Assembly (NCBI GenBank): GCA_017510335.1 | Contig: JAFWNM010000003.1 | Location: 1-49,155, forward strand | Reading direction: 5' to 3' | DNA from: Paracoccaceae bacterium | GTDB lineage: Bacteria > Pseudomonadota > Alphaproteobacteria > Rhodobacterales > Rhodobacteraceae | DNA length: 49,155 nucleotides | Part shown: positions 30,941 through 40,754 of the stretch, one piece after another | How the letters are laid out: each line of letters opens with the position of its first letter | How positions within the stretch are numbered: position 1 is the stretch's first letter | Translations under genes and position numbers: made by a program | Notes under the pieces: generated by a model | The model's input: the letters and a program-made list of their open reading frames with translations, nothing else | Told to the model about the DNA's origin: nothing | Databases searched by the model: none

Positions 30941-31399
30941 TTAGTCGAATTTCCGGCTGGGTGCCAACACTGTGGCTTCACCCTTCAGAACAGTCGTATT
31001 GCCTACACTGCACCGACAATCAAGAGTGACGCGGCGCTTGGCGTAATCAATGGTCAGAACCGTGACTTCGGCCAGCACCACATCACCGGGGCGCACAGGG
31101 GCCATGAATTTCAGGCTTTGGCCCATGTAAATGGTGCCGTGACCGGGCAGTTGTTCACCAATTACGGCGGAAATCAAGCCGGCGGTCAGCATGCCATGGG
31201 CAATGCGCCCTTCAAAAATGGTGTCTTGTGCATAGGACTCGTCCAGATGCACGGGGTTGCGGTCTGTGGACACTTCGGCAAAAAGTTCGATATCGCGGTC
31301 GGTCACCTGTTTGCGCAGGTGGCGCGTCATGCCGATTTCAAGATCCTCGATACAGATTGTGCCGCGGGGAAAATTATCATTCATGGCATGGTCCAACAT
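30941..31399 (-). CDS. MaoC family (R)-hydratase-like protein
   Basis: 152 residues, a single hot-dog fold. The hydratase motif STDRNPVHLDE provides the catalytic-type Asp46 and His51, and is followed by AHGMLTAGLISAVIGEQLPG. The family hydrates (R)-specific enoyl-CoA or related thioesters; the exact substrate is unknown. Start ATG 31399 has AAAGGG nine bases upstream; GTG 31402 and ATG 31384 are alternatives. The pairing with ribF is a common arrangement in Rhodobacteraceae, to my knowledge without explained function. Confidence 0.88.
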   Translation of the reverse strand: MLDHAMNDNFPRGTICIEDLEIGMTRHLRKQVTDRDIELFAEVSTDRNPVHLDESYAQDTIFEGRIAHGMLTAGLISAVIGEQLPGHGTIYMGQSLKFMAPVRPGDVVLAEVTVLTIDYAKRRVTLDCRCSVGNTTVLKGEATVLAPSRKFD

Positions 31400-31563
31400 C
31401 ACTGCAACCCTTTTGTCGTGGCGAATCTGACGTGTTGTTGCGGTGCAGCGTTAGCCCAGATTGCAGGCGCGCGCAACAGGCTTTGGAATTTTAAGTCCAA
31501 ATAATGCAGTTCGTGGTAATTTTATTGCGGGGCCGTTTCGGGCTGCGCCGCCCTGAAATGCAG

Positions 31564-31589
31564 CAGGCCGGGCATTGCCGCCCGGCCTG
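31564..31589 (-). terminator. hairpin 3' of the HAD gene
   Basis: CAGGCCGGGC (31564-31573), loop ATTGCC, GCCCGGCCTG (31580-31589), a perfect 10-bp stem 22 bases after the HAD stop. No T tract follows, so termination may be partial and the MaoC-ribF pair may get some read-through. Confidence 0.6.
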
Positions 31590-31611
31590 TGTCTGGTAGT
31601 GCAAGGGTGTT

Positions 31612-32493
31612 TCAGCCCAGATAGGGGATTGCAAAAGTCGGGTGCAGCGCCTTGTCGTCCAGCCACGCTTGCAGGCGCTTGGGGTCGGGCGCGGCGGGGT
31701 CGGGGCCGAATTCGGCGGCGGCCAGACCACTGGTCACAAACAGCGTGTCAATCCCTTCGGAAATGCCGCCCTGAATGTCGGTATGAATGCCATCGCCAAT
31801 GGCGATGATCCGGTCATTGGCAAATTTCAGCCCCAGTTGTGCCGCATGCCTGCGTGCAAGGTCATAGACGGGCGGATGCGGTTTGCCGAAATACAAAACC
31901 TCGCCGCCCATGTCGGAATAAAGCTGCGCCAATGCGCCTGCACAGTAAATGCGCTTGTCCCCGTAATCCACAATCAGGTCGGGATTGGCGCATAGCATTT
32001 TCAACCCCCGCACCTTGGCCGACAGCAATCGCCCGCGGTAATCTTCGGGGGTTTCCGTCATGTCCTCGAACGGGCCAGTGCAGACAATCCCTTCTGCCTC
32101 GTCAAAGGGGACGCGCGTGATGGGCGTGTGCTCGGCAGCCCAATCGGGCAGGTCCAGAAACAGGTCGTCATCCTTGGGGGGGCCAAGATGCCAGACCTTG
32201 TGGCCCACGGCCCCTGTCAGCATGGCGTCTTGCGTGGCATCGCCGGATGTGACGATCCCATCATAGGCATCGTGCGACAGGCCCATTTCATCCAACCGGG
32301 CGCGCACGGACGCGGCGGTGCGCGGTGCGTTTGTCAGCAGCAGCACCCGCCCGCCATTTGCGCGAAACGCGCACAGCGCGGCCTGCGCGCGGCCATGGAT
32401 GGCGCGCCCGTTATGGACGCAGCCCCACAGATCCACCAGCGCCAGTTCATACTGTGCAGCGATCTGGTCAAACCCTGTCAGCAGGCGGGTCAC
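31612..32493 (-). CDS. TIGR01459-type HAD-IIA hydrolase
   Basis: 293 residues. The first HAD motif is DLWGCVHNG, where the family usually has DxWG; the second is LLTNAPRT; the last is IIAIGDGIHTDIQGG, typical of the NagD-like class IIA. Probably a phosphatase of unknown substrate. The start is GTG 32493, which overlaps the ppaC stop (GTGA), so the two are translationally coupled. Confidence 0.9.
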   Translation of the reverse strand: MTRLLTGFDQIAAQYELALVDLWGCVHNGRAIHGRAQAALCAFRANGGRVLLLTNAPRTAASVRARLDEMGLSHDAYDGIVTSGDATQDAMLTGAVGHKVWHLGPPKDDDLFLDLPDWAAEHTPITRVPFDEAEGIVCTGPFEDMTETPEDYRGRLLSAKVRGLKMLCANPDLIVDYGDKRIYCAGALAQLYSDMGGEVLYFGKPHPPVYDLARRHAAQLGLKFANDRIIAIGDGIHTDIQGGISEGIDTLFVTSGLAAAEFGPDPAAPDPKRLQAWLDDKALHPTFAIPYLG

Positions 32494-33407
32494 AGCGCCA
32501 GCACCGGAATGATCTGTTTCTTGCGGCTCATGACACCGGGCAGAACCACGCTGTCGCCTGTGGCCACAACCCCGAAGGATTTTTGCGCCACTATGCGTGT
32601 CAGCTCATTGGGCACCAGAAGCGTGGCTTCTTCGTTCAGAATATCCACGATGAACAACAGCACCTGATCCGCGCCATCCTCGCGCGCGACGGTTTCCATG
32701 CTTTCCATCAGGCTGGCCTTGCGCGCCAGAACCTGCGCGGGGGCCGTGGTTTCCAGAACCGAGACGCGGAATTTCTTGCCGCCCACGTCGAAATTCTTGG
32801 AATCCATGCGCAGCAATTCGGCATCGGTAAAACCCGACACATCGGATTTCGCAGCAAACATGGCGCTGACCAACTCGCCCATGTCCACGCCCAGATCATC
32901 GGCCAGCGCATGGGCAATGGCGCGGTCGGTCTGGGTGGTGGTGGGGGACCGGAATTCAAGCGTGTCCGACAGGATGCACGACAGCATCAACCCCTTGATG
33001 GCGCGCGGCGCCTGCGCCATGTGCTTGCCGATCAATTCATACATTATGGTGGCCGTGCAGGCCAGCGGGCGCATGGTAATGTCGATCGGCCCTTTGGTTT
33101 CCAGCCCGCCGACAAGTTTGTGGTGGTCGATGATGGCGCGAATATCGGCATCATTGATGGTGGCGGGCAGTTCTGCGGGGTTGTTTGTGTCCACAATCAC
33201 CACGGGCGTGCCTGCGGGCAGGTCGGTCAGGATGTCGGGCTGCGCGACGCCCCAATGCTCCAGCACGAATTTCGCTTCGGAATTGGGTTGCCCCAGTAGC
33301 ACCGCCTGCGCGGGTGTGTCCTGCACCTGCGACAGATACCACGCCCAGATCAGGGGCGAGCCGGTCGAATCGGTATCGGGGGAAAAATGGCCAAAGACTT
33401 TGATCAT
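32490..33407 (-). CDS. ppaC: manganese-dependent inorganic pyrophosphatase (family II)
   Basis: 305 residues, the normal family II length. The DHH-type metal ligands are visible: His7, Asp11 and Asp13 (GHFSPDTD), VDTNNPAEL, and IIDHHKLVGG; the C-terminal DHHA2 domain ends with SRKKQIIPVL. It hydrolyses pyrophosphate and needs Mn or Co. ATG 33407 is the only start that gives the family N-terminus MIKVFGH. First gene of a likely ppaC-HAD unit. Confidence 0.95.
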   Translation of the reverse strand: MIKVFGHFSPDTDSTGSPLIWAWYLSQVQDTPAQAVLLGQPNSEAKFVLEHWGVAQPDILTDLPAGTPVVIVDTNNPAELPATINDADIRAIIDHHKLVGGLETKGPIDITMRPLACTATIMYELIGKHMAQAPRAIKGLMLSCILSDTLEFRSPTTTQTDRAIAHALADDLGVDMGELVSAMFAAKSDVSGFTDAELLRMDSKNFDVGGKKFRVSVLETTAPAQVLARKASLMESMETVAREDGADQVLLFIVDILNEEATLLVPNELTRIVAQKSFGVVATGDSVVLPGVMSRKKQIIPVLAL

Positions 33408-33591
33408 GTTGAAAGGTCCGCATGTTGGGCTGCACAAAGGTCGCGCAGGCTTATAACGCCGCGCCGCCGCATTGTCACGCAAGCGCTGCCAAAAAAGGAT
33501 GGGGCGGCCCTGCCTTCGGATGTCGGCGCGTCTTAATGCGCTGTTTATGTATGTGCGGCATGCTGCCACACGAAGCCCATAACAGGTTGGT

Positions 33592-35460
33592 ATGGACAAC
33601 AGTATTGATATCCGGATCGTGGTCGCCACTGCGACTGTTGTGGTGATTGCATCGCTTGCGCTGACCAGTTTGGCAGGTGCGCGCAATCATGCGCGCCGCG
33701 ATACTGCGGCCTTCTTGTGGCTGGGGGCAATAAGTCTTGCGTTCGTCATCGCCGCTGTCGGGCTGGTGGCGTGGCACCTGCTGCCGGCCTGGCTGAGTGC
33801 GTCCATGGTGATTATGGGCATGCTGTTTGGCCTGATCAGCGGGTATATTGCACTTTCAATCGGTATCGGGGCCAATCCTGCGCCCTTGCCTTACATAGTC
33901 CTTGGGGCTGGTGCGGGGGTGCTTCAGGCCATCCTGGCCTATTTTACAGAAGAAATTGGCGTGCTTGTGGTCAGCAGTTCGATGATCAATGGTGTGCTGG
34001 GACTGCTTTTTGCCAAATGGATATATGGGTTGGCAATTGTGCATGGACGGCAACTTGCCATGCTGGCCAGCGCGCCGTTCGGGGCTATTGGTCTGGTCTA
34101 TCTGGGGCGGCTGGCGCTGGTGGTCCTGGGGTATGACGGGTTTGCGCTGGCGATTGCCACGATGGTGATCATGTTTCTTATCGCGTTTTCCGCCCTGCAA
34201 TGGAGTTTTGCGCTGATCGCGTTTCGTGTGGCCCGCCTTAACCGGTATTTGCTGGACGCCCGCGACAAGGCCGAACAGGCAAGCGCGCTGAAATCGCGGT
34301 TTCTGGCGAACATGAGCCATGAATTGCGCACGCCCCTGAATGGTATTCTGGGCATGGCGCAGGGGCTGGAAAATGTGGTGATGGAGCCGCAACAAGCCCA
34401 GATGCTGGCGACAATTCGTGATAGTGGTGACGGGTTGCTGATGCGGCTGAACGATGTTCTTGACCTGTCGGAACTGCAATCCGGCCAGCTGGACCTTGTC
34501 TGCACGGCGTTTGACCTGCCCGCAGCCATCGCGCAAACAGCAGCCCAACTTGCGGATGCGGCAGCAGGCAAGGGGGTTGCGTTTGAAATTGTGCTTGATC
34601 CGGCCATGGCGCGGCTGCGCCTGGGGGACGGGGCGCGCGTGGGCCGCATGGTGGGCAATGTGCTGCGCAATGCTGTGAATTTCACGCAAGCGGGGCATAT
34701 CGCGCTGACGGTGCAGGGCGGTGCGGATAATGTGCGGGTTGTGGTTTCCGATACTGGCATTGGCATGACCGAAGAGCAGCTTGCCAGCGTTTTTGAGCCC
34801 TTCGTGCAGGCCGATTCCAGTGCAACGCGCCGGGTTGACGGGGCAGGGCTTGGCATGCCTGTTGTGCGCGCCCTTGCGCAGGCGATGGGGGGCACGGTTA
34901 CAGTTGTGTCGCGCGTGGGGCAGGGGACATGCGTGACGCTGGACCTGCCCTTGGCGGCGGTGGGGCAGGTTCCCGACGCGCCGGTGGGGTTGGCTTGCGC
35001 GATGGGTCGTGACCGCGGCGCAGGCATAGCCCGCGACCCCGAGCAGGTAGTTCTGGTGGCAGAAGACAACAAGGTGAACCAGCGCGTGCTGAAAGCGCTT
35101 TTGCAAGGCGCCGGCCTGCGGCTTGTCATCGTGGAAAACGGCGCGCTGGCGCTTGAAATGGCACGCCAGCACAGTTTCGATCTGTTCCTGTTCGACGTGA
35201 TGATGCCGGAAATGGACGGGGTGACAGCGCTGCGCCAGATACGCGCGGAATATGGCGCCTGCGCAAAACCCGTGCCCCCCGCCATTGTGGTGACGGCCAA
35301 TGTCGCGTCTGGACAGGTGGTGCAATATCATGATGCCGGGTTTTGCGATGTGATTGCAAAACCTGTGCGCAAAGCGCGCCTGCTAGAGTGTCTGGCCGCG
35401 CATGGGGTGGTTGCTGGCACCGTGGTCGATGCACCCCGACAGCCCCAAGCAACCCCTTGA
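33592..35460 (+). CDS. membrane-bound hybrid histidine kinase / response regulator
   Basis: 622 residues. About six or seven helices fill residues 8-215 with no extracellular sensor domain. Then come HisKA with the phospho-acceptor His243 (FLANMSHELRTPLNG), HATPase_c (GNVLRNAVNFT, DTGIGM, FEPFVQ, GAGLGMPVV), and a C-terminal receiver with Asp535 (FDLFLFDVMMPEMDG), Thr568 and Lys590. The G2 box reads GLGM rather than the usual GLGL. No partner regulator gene adjoins. It may sense a membrane-soluble or membrane-state signal. Confidence 0.9.
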   Translation: MDNSIDIRIVVATATVVVIASLALTSLAGARNHARRDTAAFLWLGAISLAFVIAAVGLVAWHLLPAWLSASMVIMGMLFGLISGYIALSIGIGANPAPLPYIVLGAGAGVLQAILAYFTEEIGVLVVSSSMINGVLGLLFAKWIYGLAIVHGRQLAMLASAPFGAIGLVYLGRLALVVLGYDGFALAIATMVIMFLIAFSALQWSFALIAFRVARLNRYLLDARDKAEQASALKSRFLANMSHELRTPLNGILGMAQGLENVVMEPQQAQMLATIRDSGDGLLMRLNDVLDLSELQSGQLDLVCTAFDLPAAIAQTAAQLADAAAGKGVAFEIVLDPAMARLRLGDGARVGRMVGNVLRNAVNFTQAGHIALTVQGGADNVRVVVSDTGIGMTEEQLASVFEPFVQADSSATRRVDGAGLGMPVVRALAQAMGGTVTVVSRVGQGTCVTLDLPLAAVGQVPDAPVGLACAMGRDRGAGIARDPEQVVLVAEDNKVNQRVLKALLQGAGLRLVIVENGALALEMARQHSFDLFLFDVMMPEMDGVTALRQIRAEYGACAKPVPPAIVVTANVASGQVVQYHDAGFCDVIAKPVRKARLLECLAAHGVVAGTVVDAPRQPQATP

Positions 35461-35508
35461 AGCATGTCGGTTAGAACTGCGAACCGGCTTTAAGCGTCTT
35501 GAACATGT
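35461..35508 (+). repeat. AGCATG palindromic element, copy 1
   Basis: Starts at the base after the histidine kinase stop (TGA|AGCATG) and ends in GAACATGT. The middle reads GCGAACCGGCTTTAAGCG. It aligns with the copies at 37814 and 49035 over about 48 bases. Confidence 0.7.
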
Positions 35509-35631
35509 GAAATCCCTAAATCAGCGCGTGTCCCGTGGGCGGGAATGACCGCGGCATGCTCCTGGCGGCAGTATCTGGCGGGCGGTGCCGGTCCCTGTTC
35601 TGTGGCGTGCATTTTTTTGCTGAACGCGGTG

Positions 35632-35660
35632 TTGACAGCGCGGCTGGCTATGCCTACCTA
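35632..35660 (+). promoter_or_regulatory. groES promoter
   Basis: A perfect -35 box TTGACA (35632-35637), a 17-base spacer and a weak -10 TACCTA (35655-35660). This puts the start of transcription near 35667, right at the left arm of the CIRCE element, where a bound repressor would block initiation. Confidence 0.6.
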
Positions 35661-35668
35661 TGCGTTCG

Positions 35669-35695
35669 TTAGCACTCGACCTGTGTGAGTGACAA
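35669..35695. promoter_or_regulatory. CIRCE element (HrcA operator)
   Basis: TTAGCACTC-N9-GAGTGACAA. The left arm is the exact CIRCE consensus; the right arm keeps GAGTG but has ACAA in place of CTAA. It sits between the groES promoter and its start codon (36 bases from the ATG), the standard place for HrcA control of groESL. Confidence 0.88.
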
Positions 35696-35730
35696 CAAAT
35701 TTCAACCTGGAACCAAAGGAGCGTTCTCAG

Positions 35731-36018
35731 ATGGCATTCAAACCGCTGCATGACCGTGTTCTCGTCCGTCGCGTCGAAGGTGACGAAAAAACCAAGGGCG
35801 GTCTGATCATTCCCGACAGCGCCAAAGAAAAGCCCGCTGAAGGCGAAATCATCGCCACCGGCGACGGCGCGCGCAAGGATTCGGGCGAACTGATCGAGAT
35901 GGCTGTAAAAGCTGGCGATCGGGTCCTGTTCGGCAAATGGTCCGGCACCGAAGTCACCGTCGATGGTGAAGAGCTGCTGATCATGAAAGAAAGCGATATT
36001 CTGGGCATTCTGGCCTGA
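35731..36018 (+). CDS. groES: co-chaperonin GroES
   Basis: 95 residues, full length. [21 protein letters not shown] begins the family; the mobile loop [16 protein letters not shown] and the C-terminal ESDILGIL are present. ATG 35731 follows AAAGGAG; the frame extends to 35689 with no homology. It caps the GroEL ring. First gene of groESL behind a CIRCE operator. Confidence 0.98.
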   Translation: MAFKPLHDRVLVRRVEGDEKTKGGLIIPDSAKEKPAEGEIIATGDGARKDSGELIEMAVKAGDRVLFGKWSGTEVTVDGEELLIMKESDILGILA

Positions 36019-36042
36019 TCGCTTCCGTTTTTCAAGAAATAG

Positions 36043-37716
<1,674 letters not shown>

Positions 37717-37744
37717 GCTGTCCTGCCCATACTGGCAGACATGG

Positions 37745-37773
37745 AAAGGGCCGCGCCTGTCGCGGCCCTTTTT
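37745..37773 (+). terminator. groESL terminator
   Basis: AAAGGGCCGCG (37745-37755), loop CCTGT, CGCGGCCCTTT (37761-37771), then further Ts. It lies 29 bases after the groEL stop. Confidence 0.9.
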
Positions 37774-37813
37774 GCGTTTCCGACGCGGCAATGCAGCATT
37801 GCGACAGCATTAA

Positions 37814-37863
37814 AGCATGTTGCTTAAAGTCGGGAACCGGTTTGGAGTTTTCCGAACATGCTC
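37814..37863 (+). repeat. AGCATG palindromic element, copy 2
   Basis: Best-preserved ends: AGCATGTT at the left and AACATGCT at the right are perfect 8-base inverted copies around GGGAACCGGTTTGGAG. It lies between the groESL terminator and the terminator of the opposing DUF1150 gene. Confidence 0.72.
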
Positions 37864-37888
37864 AAAAAAACGCCCCGAAAGGGGCGTT
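37864..37888 (-). terminator. terminator of the hsp20-DUF1150 unit
   Basis: AACGCCCC (37869-37876), loop GAAA, GGGGCGTT (37881-37888); on the minus strand the stem is followed by a run of Ts (complement of the seven As at 37864-37870). It lies 53 bases after the DUF1150 stop. Confidence 0.85.
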
Positions 37889-37940
37889 CTTGCGCGTTCA
37901 CAAAGCACTTTCAGGCAGCGCGCATCACAGTCCCCGCAGG

Positions 37941-38165
37941 TCAGTGCACACTGACAGGGGTGTAATCGTTCTGGCGCGCCATGACAAAGGCCAGTGTTCT
38001 GTCAGTGACCACAGCCATTTGTTCGCCTTCTTCATGGTGAATTGCATAAAGCTGCACGACATCAGGCAGTTGCGCGCGAATTTCTTCTGGCAGGTCGCTG
38101 GCCTTGATGGGCCGGACATAGACGATGGGCCGGTTTGACTGTTTCACGGGATAGGCGTTTTCCAT
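37941..38165 (-). CDS. DUF1150 family small protein
   Basis: 74 residues. The sequence IVYVRPIKASDLPEEIRAQLPD and LYAIHHEEGEQMAVVTDR matches the DUF1150 pattern of alphaproteobacteria. Function unknown; the gene regularly follows an IbpA/Hsp20 gene, as it does here (118 bases downstream), so a heat-stress role is likely. AAGGA precedes the start. Confidence 0.85.
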   Translation of the reverse strand: MENAYPVKQSNRPIVYVRPIKASDLPEEIRAQLPDVVQLYAIHHEEGEQMAVVTDRTLAFVMARQNDYTPVSVH

Positions 38166-38283
38166 AGGGGGTATCCTTTCCTTGGTGCATGGTGCGGAAC
38201 TGGGGCCGTTCTTTCAGAAATGCGCGCCTGCAAACTCAAGTGGTTAGGGCATAATCCTTAACGTCGCATGACACCGCGATACG

Positions 38284-38700
38284 CTAGCCCCGCCTGATTG
38301 CGATGGTCTGCACAGTATCTTCGGGTTCCTGCCGGATCAGGTCGATATGCAAAAGGCCGTTTTCCAGACAGGCTTGCTTCACATCGACACCTTCGGCCAG
38401 GGCAAAAACCCGCTGGAACTGGCGCGCGGCGATGCCACGGTGCAGGAAAACGCGGTCTTGCTTGGCGTCGTCTTGTTGTTGGCCGCGCACCATAAGCTGT
38501 CGTTTTTCAACCGTGATGGCCAGATCCTGTTCGCCAAACCCCGCCAGCGCCAGCGTGATACGAAAGCTGTTTTTGCCCGTCACTTCAATGTTGAAGGGCG
38601 GGTAGCCATCTGCGCCGGTGCGCGCGGTGCGTTCGACAAGGCGTTCAAGCTGGTCAAACCCCAACAACAAGGGATGGGAAGGAAATGTCAGTTTGCTCAT
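38284..38700 (-). CDS. Hsp20/alpha-crystallin family small heat-shock protein (IbpA-like)
   Basis: 138 residues. The class A small heat-shock pattern is clear: PPFNIEVTGKNSFRITLALAG, FLHRGIAARQFQRVFAL and the ENGLLHIDLIR beta-strand before a short tail with IAIRR. It holds unfolding proteins for the DnaK and GroEL systems. The start follows AAAGGG. A sigma-32-type promoter lies about 60 bases upstream. Together with groESL and DUF1150 it makes a heat-shock block. Confidence 0.93.
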   Translation of the reverse strand: MSKLTFPSHPLLLGFDQLERLVERTARTGADGYPPFNIEVTGKNSFRITLALAGFGEQDLAITVEKRQLMVRGQQQDDAKQDRVFLHRGIAARQFQRVFALAEGVDVKQACLENGLLHIDLIRQEPEDTVQTIAIRRG

Positions 38701-38759
38701 CAGCCCGGCCCTTTCATAAGCGACATTGCTGCAGGCCCCGTTCTGGCGGCCCTGCTAAA

Positions 38760-38788
38760 TATATGGGGCGGATATGCGAAATCGCAAG
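38760..38788 (-). promoter_or_regulatory. sigma-32 (RpoH) promoter of hsp20
   Basis: On the minus strand CTTGCG (38788-38783), a 14-base spacer, then CCCCATATA (38768-38760). The -10 matches the E. coli sigma-32 consensus CCCCATNTA fully and the -35 keeps CTTG. Initiation would fall near 38753, leaving a leader of about 53 bases. Confidence 0.75.
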
Positions 38789-38895
38789 ATATGCGCATCA
38801 TCAAAGATGAATCCGCGCGCACCTGCACAAAAGCTTTTGCGAACCGGAATTTATGGCTATTGTGACAGCAGGTTACATAAAGATGACGGGCAAAA

Positions 38896-39114
38896 ATGAA
38901 CTCTCCTCAGGAATTGGATCATGAAGACGTGCTGCGCGTCAAACTGGAAGTGCTGCGCCAGAAACACCGTGATCTGGACGAAGCGATCGACGCCTTGCAG
39001 GAAAAAGGCGCGTTGGAGCAATTGACCATCCAGCGCCTGAAGAAGGAAAAATTGCGCCTGAAGGACCATATTTCCCGCATCGAGGATGAACTGACCCCCG
39101 ATATCATTGCCTGA
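38896..39114 (+). CDS. YdcH/DUF465 family small protein
   Basis: 72 residues, almost wholly helical and charged (VLRVKLEVLRQKHRDLDEAI, IQRLKKEKLRLKDHISRIEDE), the DUF465/YdcH pattern. Function unknown. It precedes purE by 68 bases on the same strand, a neighbourhood common in alphaproteobacteria. Confidence 0.88.
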   Translation: MNSPQELDHEDVLRVKLEVLRQKHRDLDEAIDALQEKGALEQLTIQRLKKEKLRLKDHISRIEDELTPDIIA

Positions 39115-39182
39115 TGCAATTGCACCTGCGCGGCCCATCGCTATAGTGCGCGCAAATATTTTCTTCGGGGGCAAGGGCAACG

Positions 39183-39671
39183 ATGTCAGCTGTGAAGGTG
39201 GGAATCATCATGGGCAGCCAGTCCGACTGGCCAACCCTGCGCGAGGCAGCAGTTGTGCTGGATGAATTGGGCATTCCTTATGAATCCCGAATCGTATCCG
39301 CGCATCGCACGCCTGACCGTCTGTGGGACTATGGGCGCAGTGCTGTGGCGCGCGGTCTGCAGGTCATTATCGCCGGGGCGGGGGGGGCTGCGCATTTGCC
39401 CGGCATGATGGCGTCAAAAACCCGCGTGCCCGTCATTGGGGTGCCGGTTCAGACACGCGCCTTGTCGGGGGTCGACAGTCTGTATTCCATTTTGCAAATG
39501 CCGCGCGGCTTTCCAGTGGCGACAATGGCCATTGGTGCGGCGGGGGCGGCAAACGGGGCGCTATTGGCGGCGGGTATTCTGGCGCTGCATGATGCGGATA
39601 TTGCGGCCCGGCTGGACACGTGGCGCAGCGATTTGTCCGCATCCATACCAGAGGAACCCAGCGATGACTGA
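39183..39671 (+). CDS. purE: N5-carboxyaminoimidazole ribonucleotide mutase
   Basis: 162 residues. [24 protein letters not shown] and [12 protein letters not shown] are the class I PurE active-site segments. It moves the carboxylate of N5-CAIR to C4 to give CAIR in purine synthesis. AAGGG precedes ATG 39183. Its last eight bases overlap purK. Confidence 0.96.
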   Translation: MSAVKVGIIMGSQSDWPTLREAAVVLDELGIPYESRIVSAHRTPDRLWDYGRSAVARGLQVIIAGAGGAAHLPGMMASKTRVPVIGVPVQTRALSGVDSLYSILQMPRGFPVATMAIGAAGAANGALLAAGILALHDADIAARLDTWRSDLSASIPEEPSDD

Positions 39672-40740
39672 CGCGCTTGAACCGGGCCGGGTGATCGGCA
39701 TTCTGGGCGGCGGGCAGTTGGGGCGCATGCTGTCGGTGGCGGCGTCGCGGCTTGGTTATCGCTGCCATATATTTGACCCCGCACCGCAGCCGCCTGCGGG
39801 CCATGTCGCCGAAAAGGTGGTGACGGCCCCATGGGATGACGCGCGCGCCTTGCGCGATTTTGCCGCCGGTGTTGATGTCATTACCCTCGAGTTCGAGAAT
39901 ATTCCGACCGCCACGCTGGATTTGCTGGAACCGCTGCGCCCCATTCGTCCGGGCAGGCAGGCGCTGGCCGTGTCGCAGGACCGCTTGACCGAGAAGGATT
40001 TTCTGCGCGATCTGGGGTTGCAGACCGCGCCCTATGCCGCAGTCAGCAGCGCTGCCGACCTGACTGCCGCGCTGGCCGCGATTGGCACCCCGGCCATCCT
40101 GAAAACCCGCCGTCTGGGCTATGATGGCAAGGGACAGGCGCGGTTGCAAACCCCCGAAGACGCAGGCGCCGCATGGGACGCTGTGCAAGGCGCCCCCGCC
40201 ATTCTGGAAGGGTTCGTCAGCTTCAGCCATGAAGTGTCTGTGATTGCTGCGCGTGGCCTGTCGGGCGAGGTGGCCGCCTATGACCCCGGTGAAAACCTGC
40301 ATCAAGACGGGATATTGCGCGAAACCCGCGTGCCCGCGCGCCTTGTCCCCGCTTTGCGCAGTGATGCGGTGTTGATGGCTGCCAGAATTCTGAACGCGCT
40401 GGACTATGTGGGTGTTCTGGGGGTGGAACTGTTTGTTACGGCCGACGGGCTGGTGGTCAATGAAATTGCGCCGCGCGTGCATAATTCCGGCCATTGGACG
40501 CAGAATGGCTGTGCGGTGGACCAGTTTGAACAGCATATCCGCGCGGTTGTGGGCCTGCCCTTGGGGGATGGCGGGCGTCATGCGGATGTGGTCATGGAAA
40601 ACCTGATCGGCGATGACATGGACCGTGTGCCCGCATTGCTGAAAACGCGCGATGCGGCGGTGCATCTTTATGGCAAGCCCGAACGCCGCGCCGGACGCAA
40701 GATGGGGCATGTCAACCATATCCAGCGCCCGAAGGGTTAG
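39664..40740 (+). CDS. purK: N5-carboxyaminoimidazole ribonucleotide synthase
   Basis: 358 residues, ATP-grasp enzyme. N-terminal [15 protein letters not shown]-grasp core [13 protein letters not shown] and the metal-site [16 protein letters not shown] are intact. It makes the N5-CAIR used by PurE. ATG 39664 lies within the end of purE (ATGACTGA), so the genes are coupled; longer upstream frames are purE out of frame. Confidence 0.96.
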   Translation: MTDALEPGRVIGILGGGQLGRMLSVAASRLGYRCHIFDPAPQPPAGHVAEKVVTAPWDDARALRDFAAGVDVITLEFENIPTATLDLLEPLRPIRPGRQALAVSQDRLTEKDFLRDLGLQTAPYAAVSSAADLTAALAAIGTPAILKTRRLGYDGKGQARLQTPEDAGAAWDAVQGAPAILEGFVSFSHEVSVIAARGLSGEVAAYDPGENLHQDGILRETRVPARLVPALRSDAVLMAARILNALDYVGVLGVELFVTADGLVVNEIAPRVHNSGHWTQNGCAVDQFEQHIRAVVGLPLGDGGRHADVVMENLIGDDMDRVPALLKTRDAAVHLYGKPERRAGRKMGHVNHIQRPKG

Positions 40741-40754
40741 TCTGGCCCGCGCTG

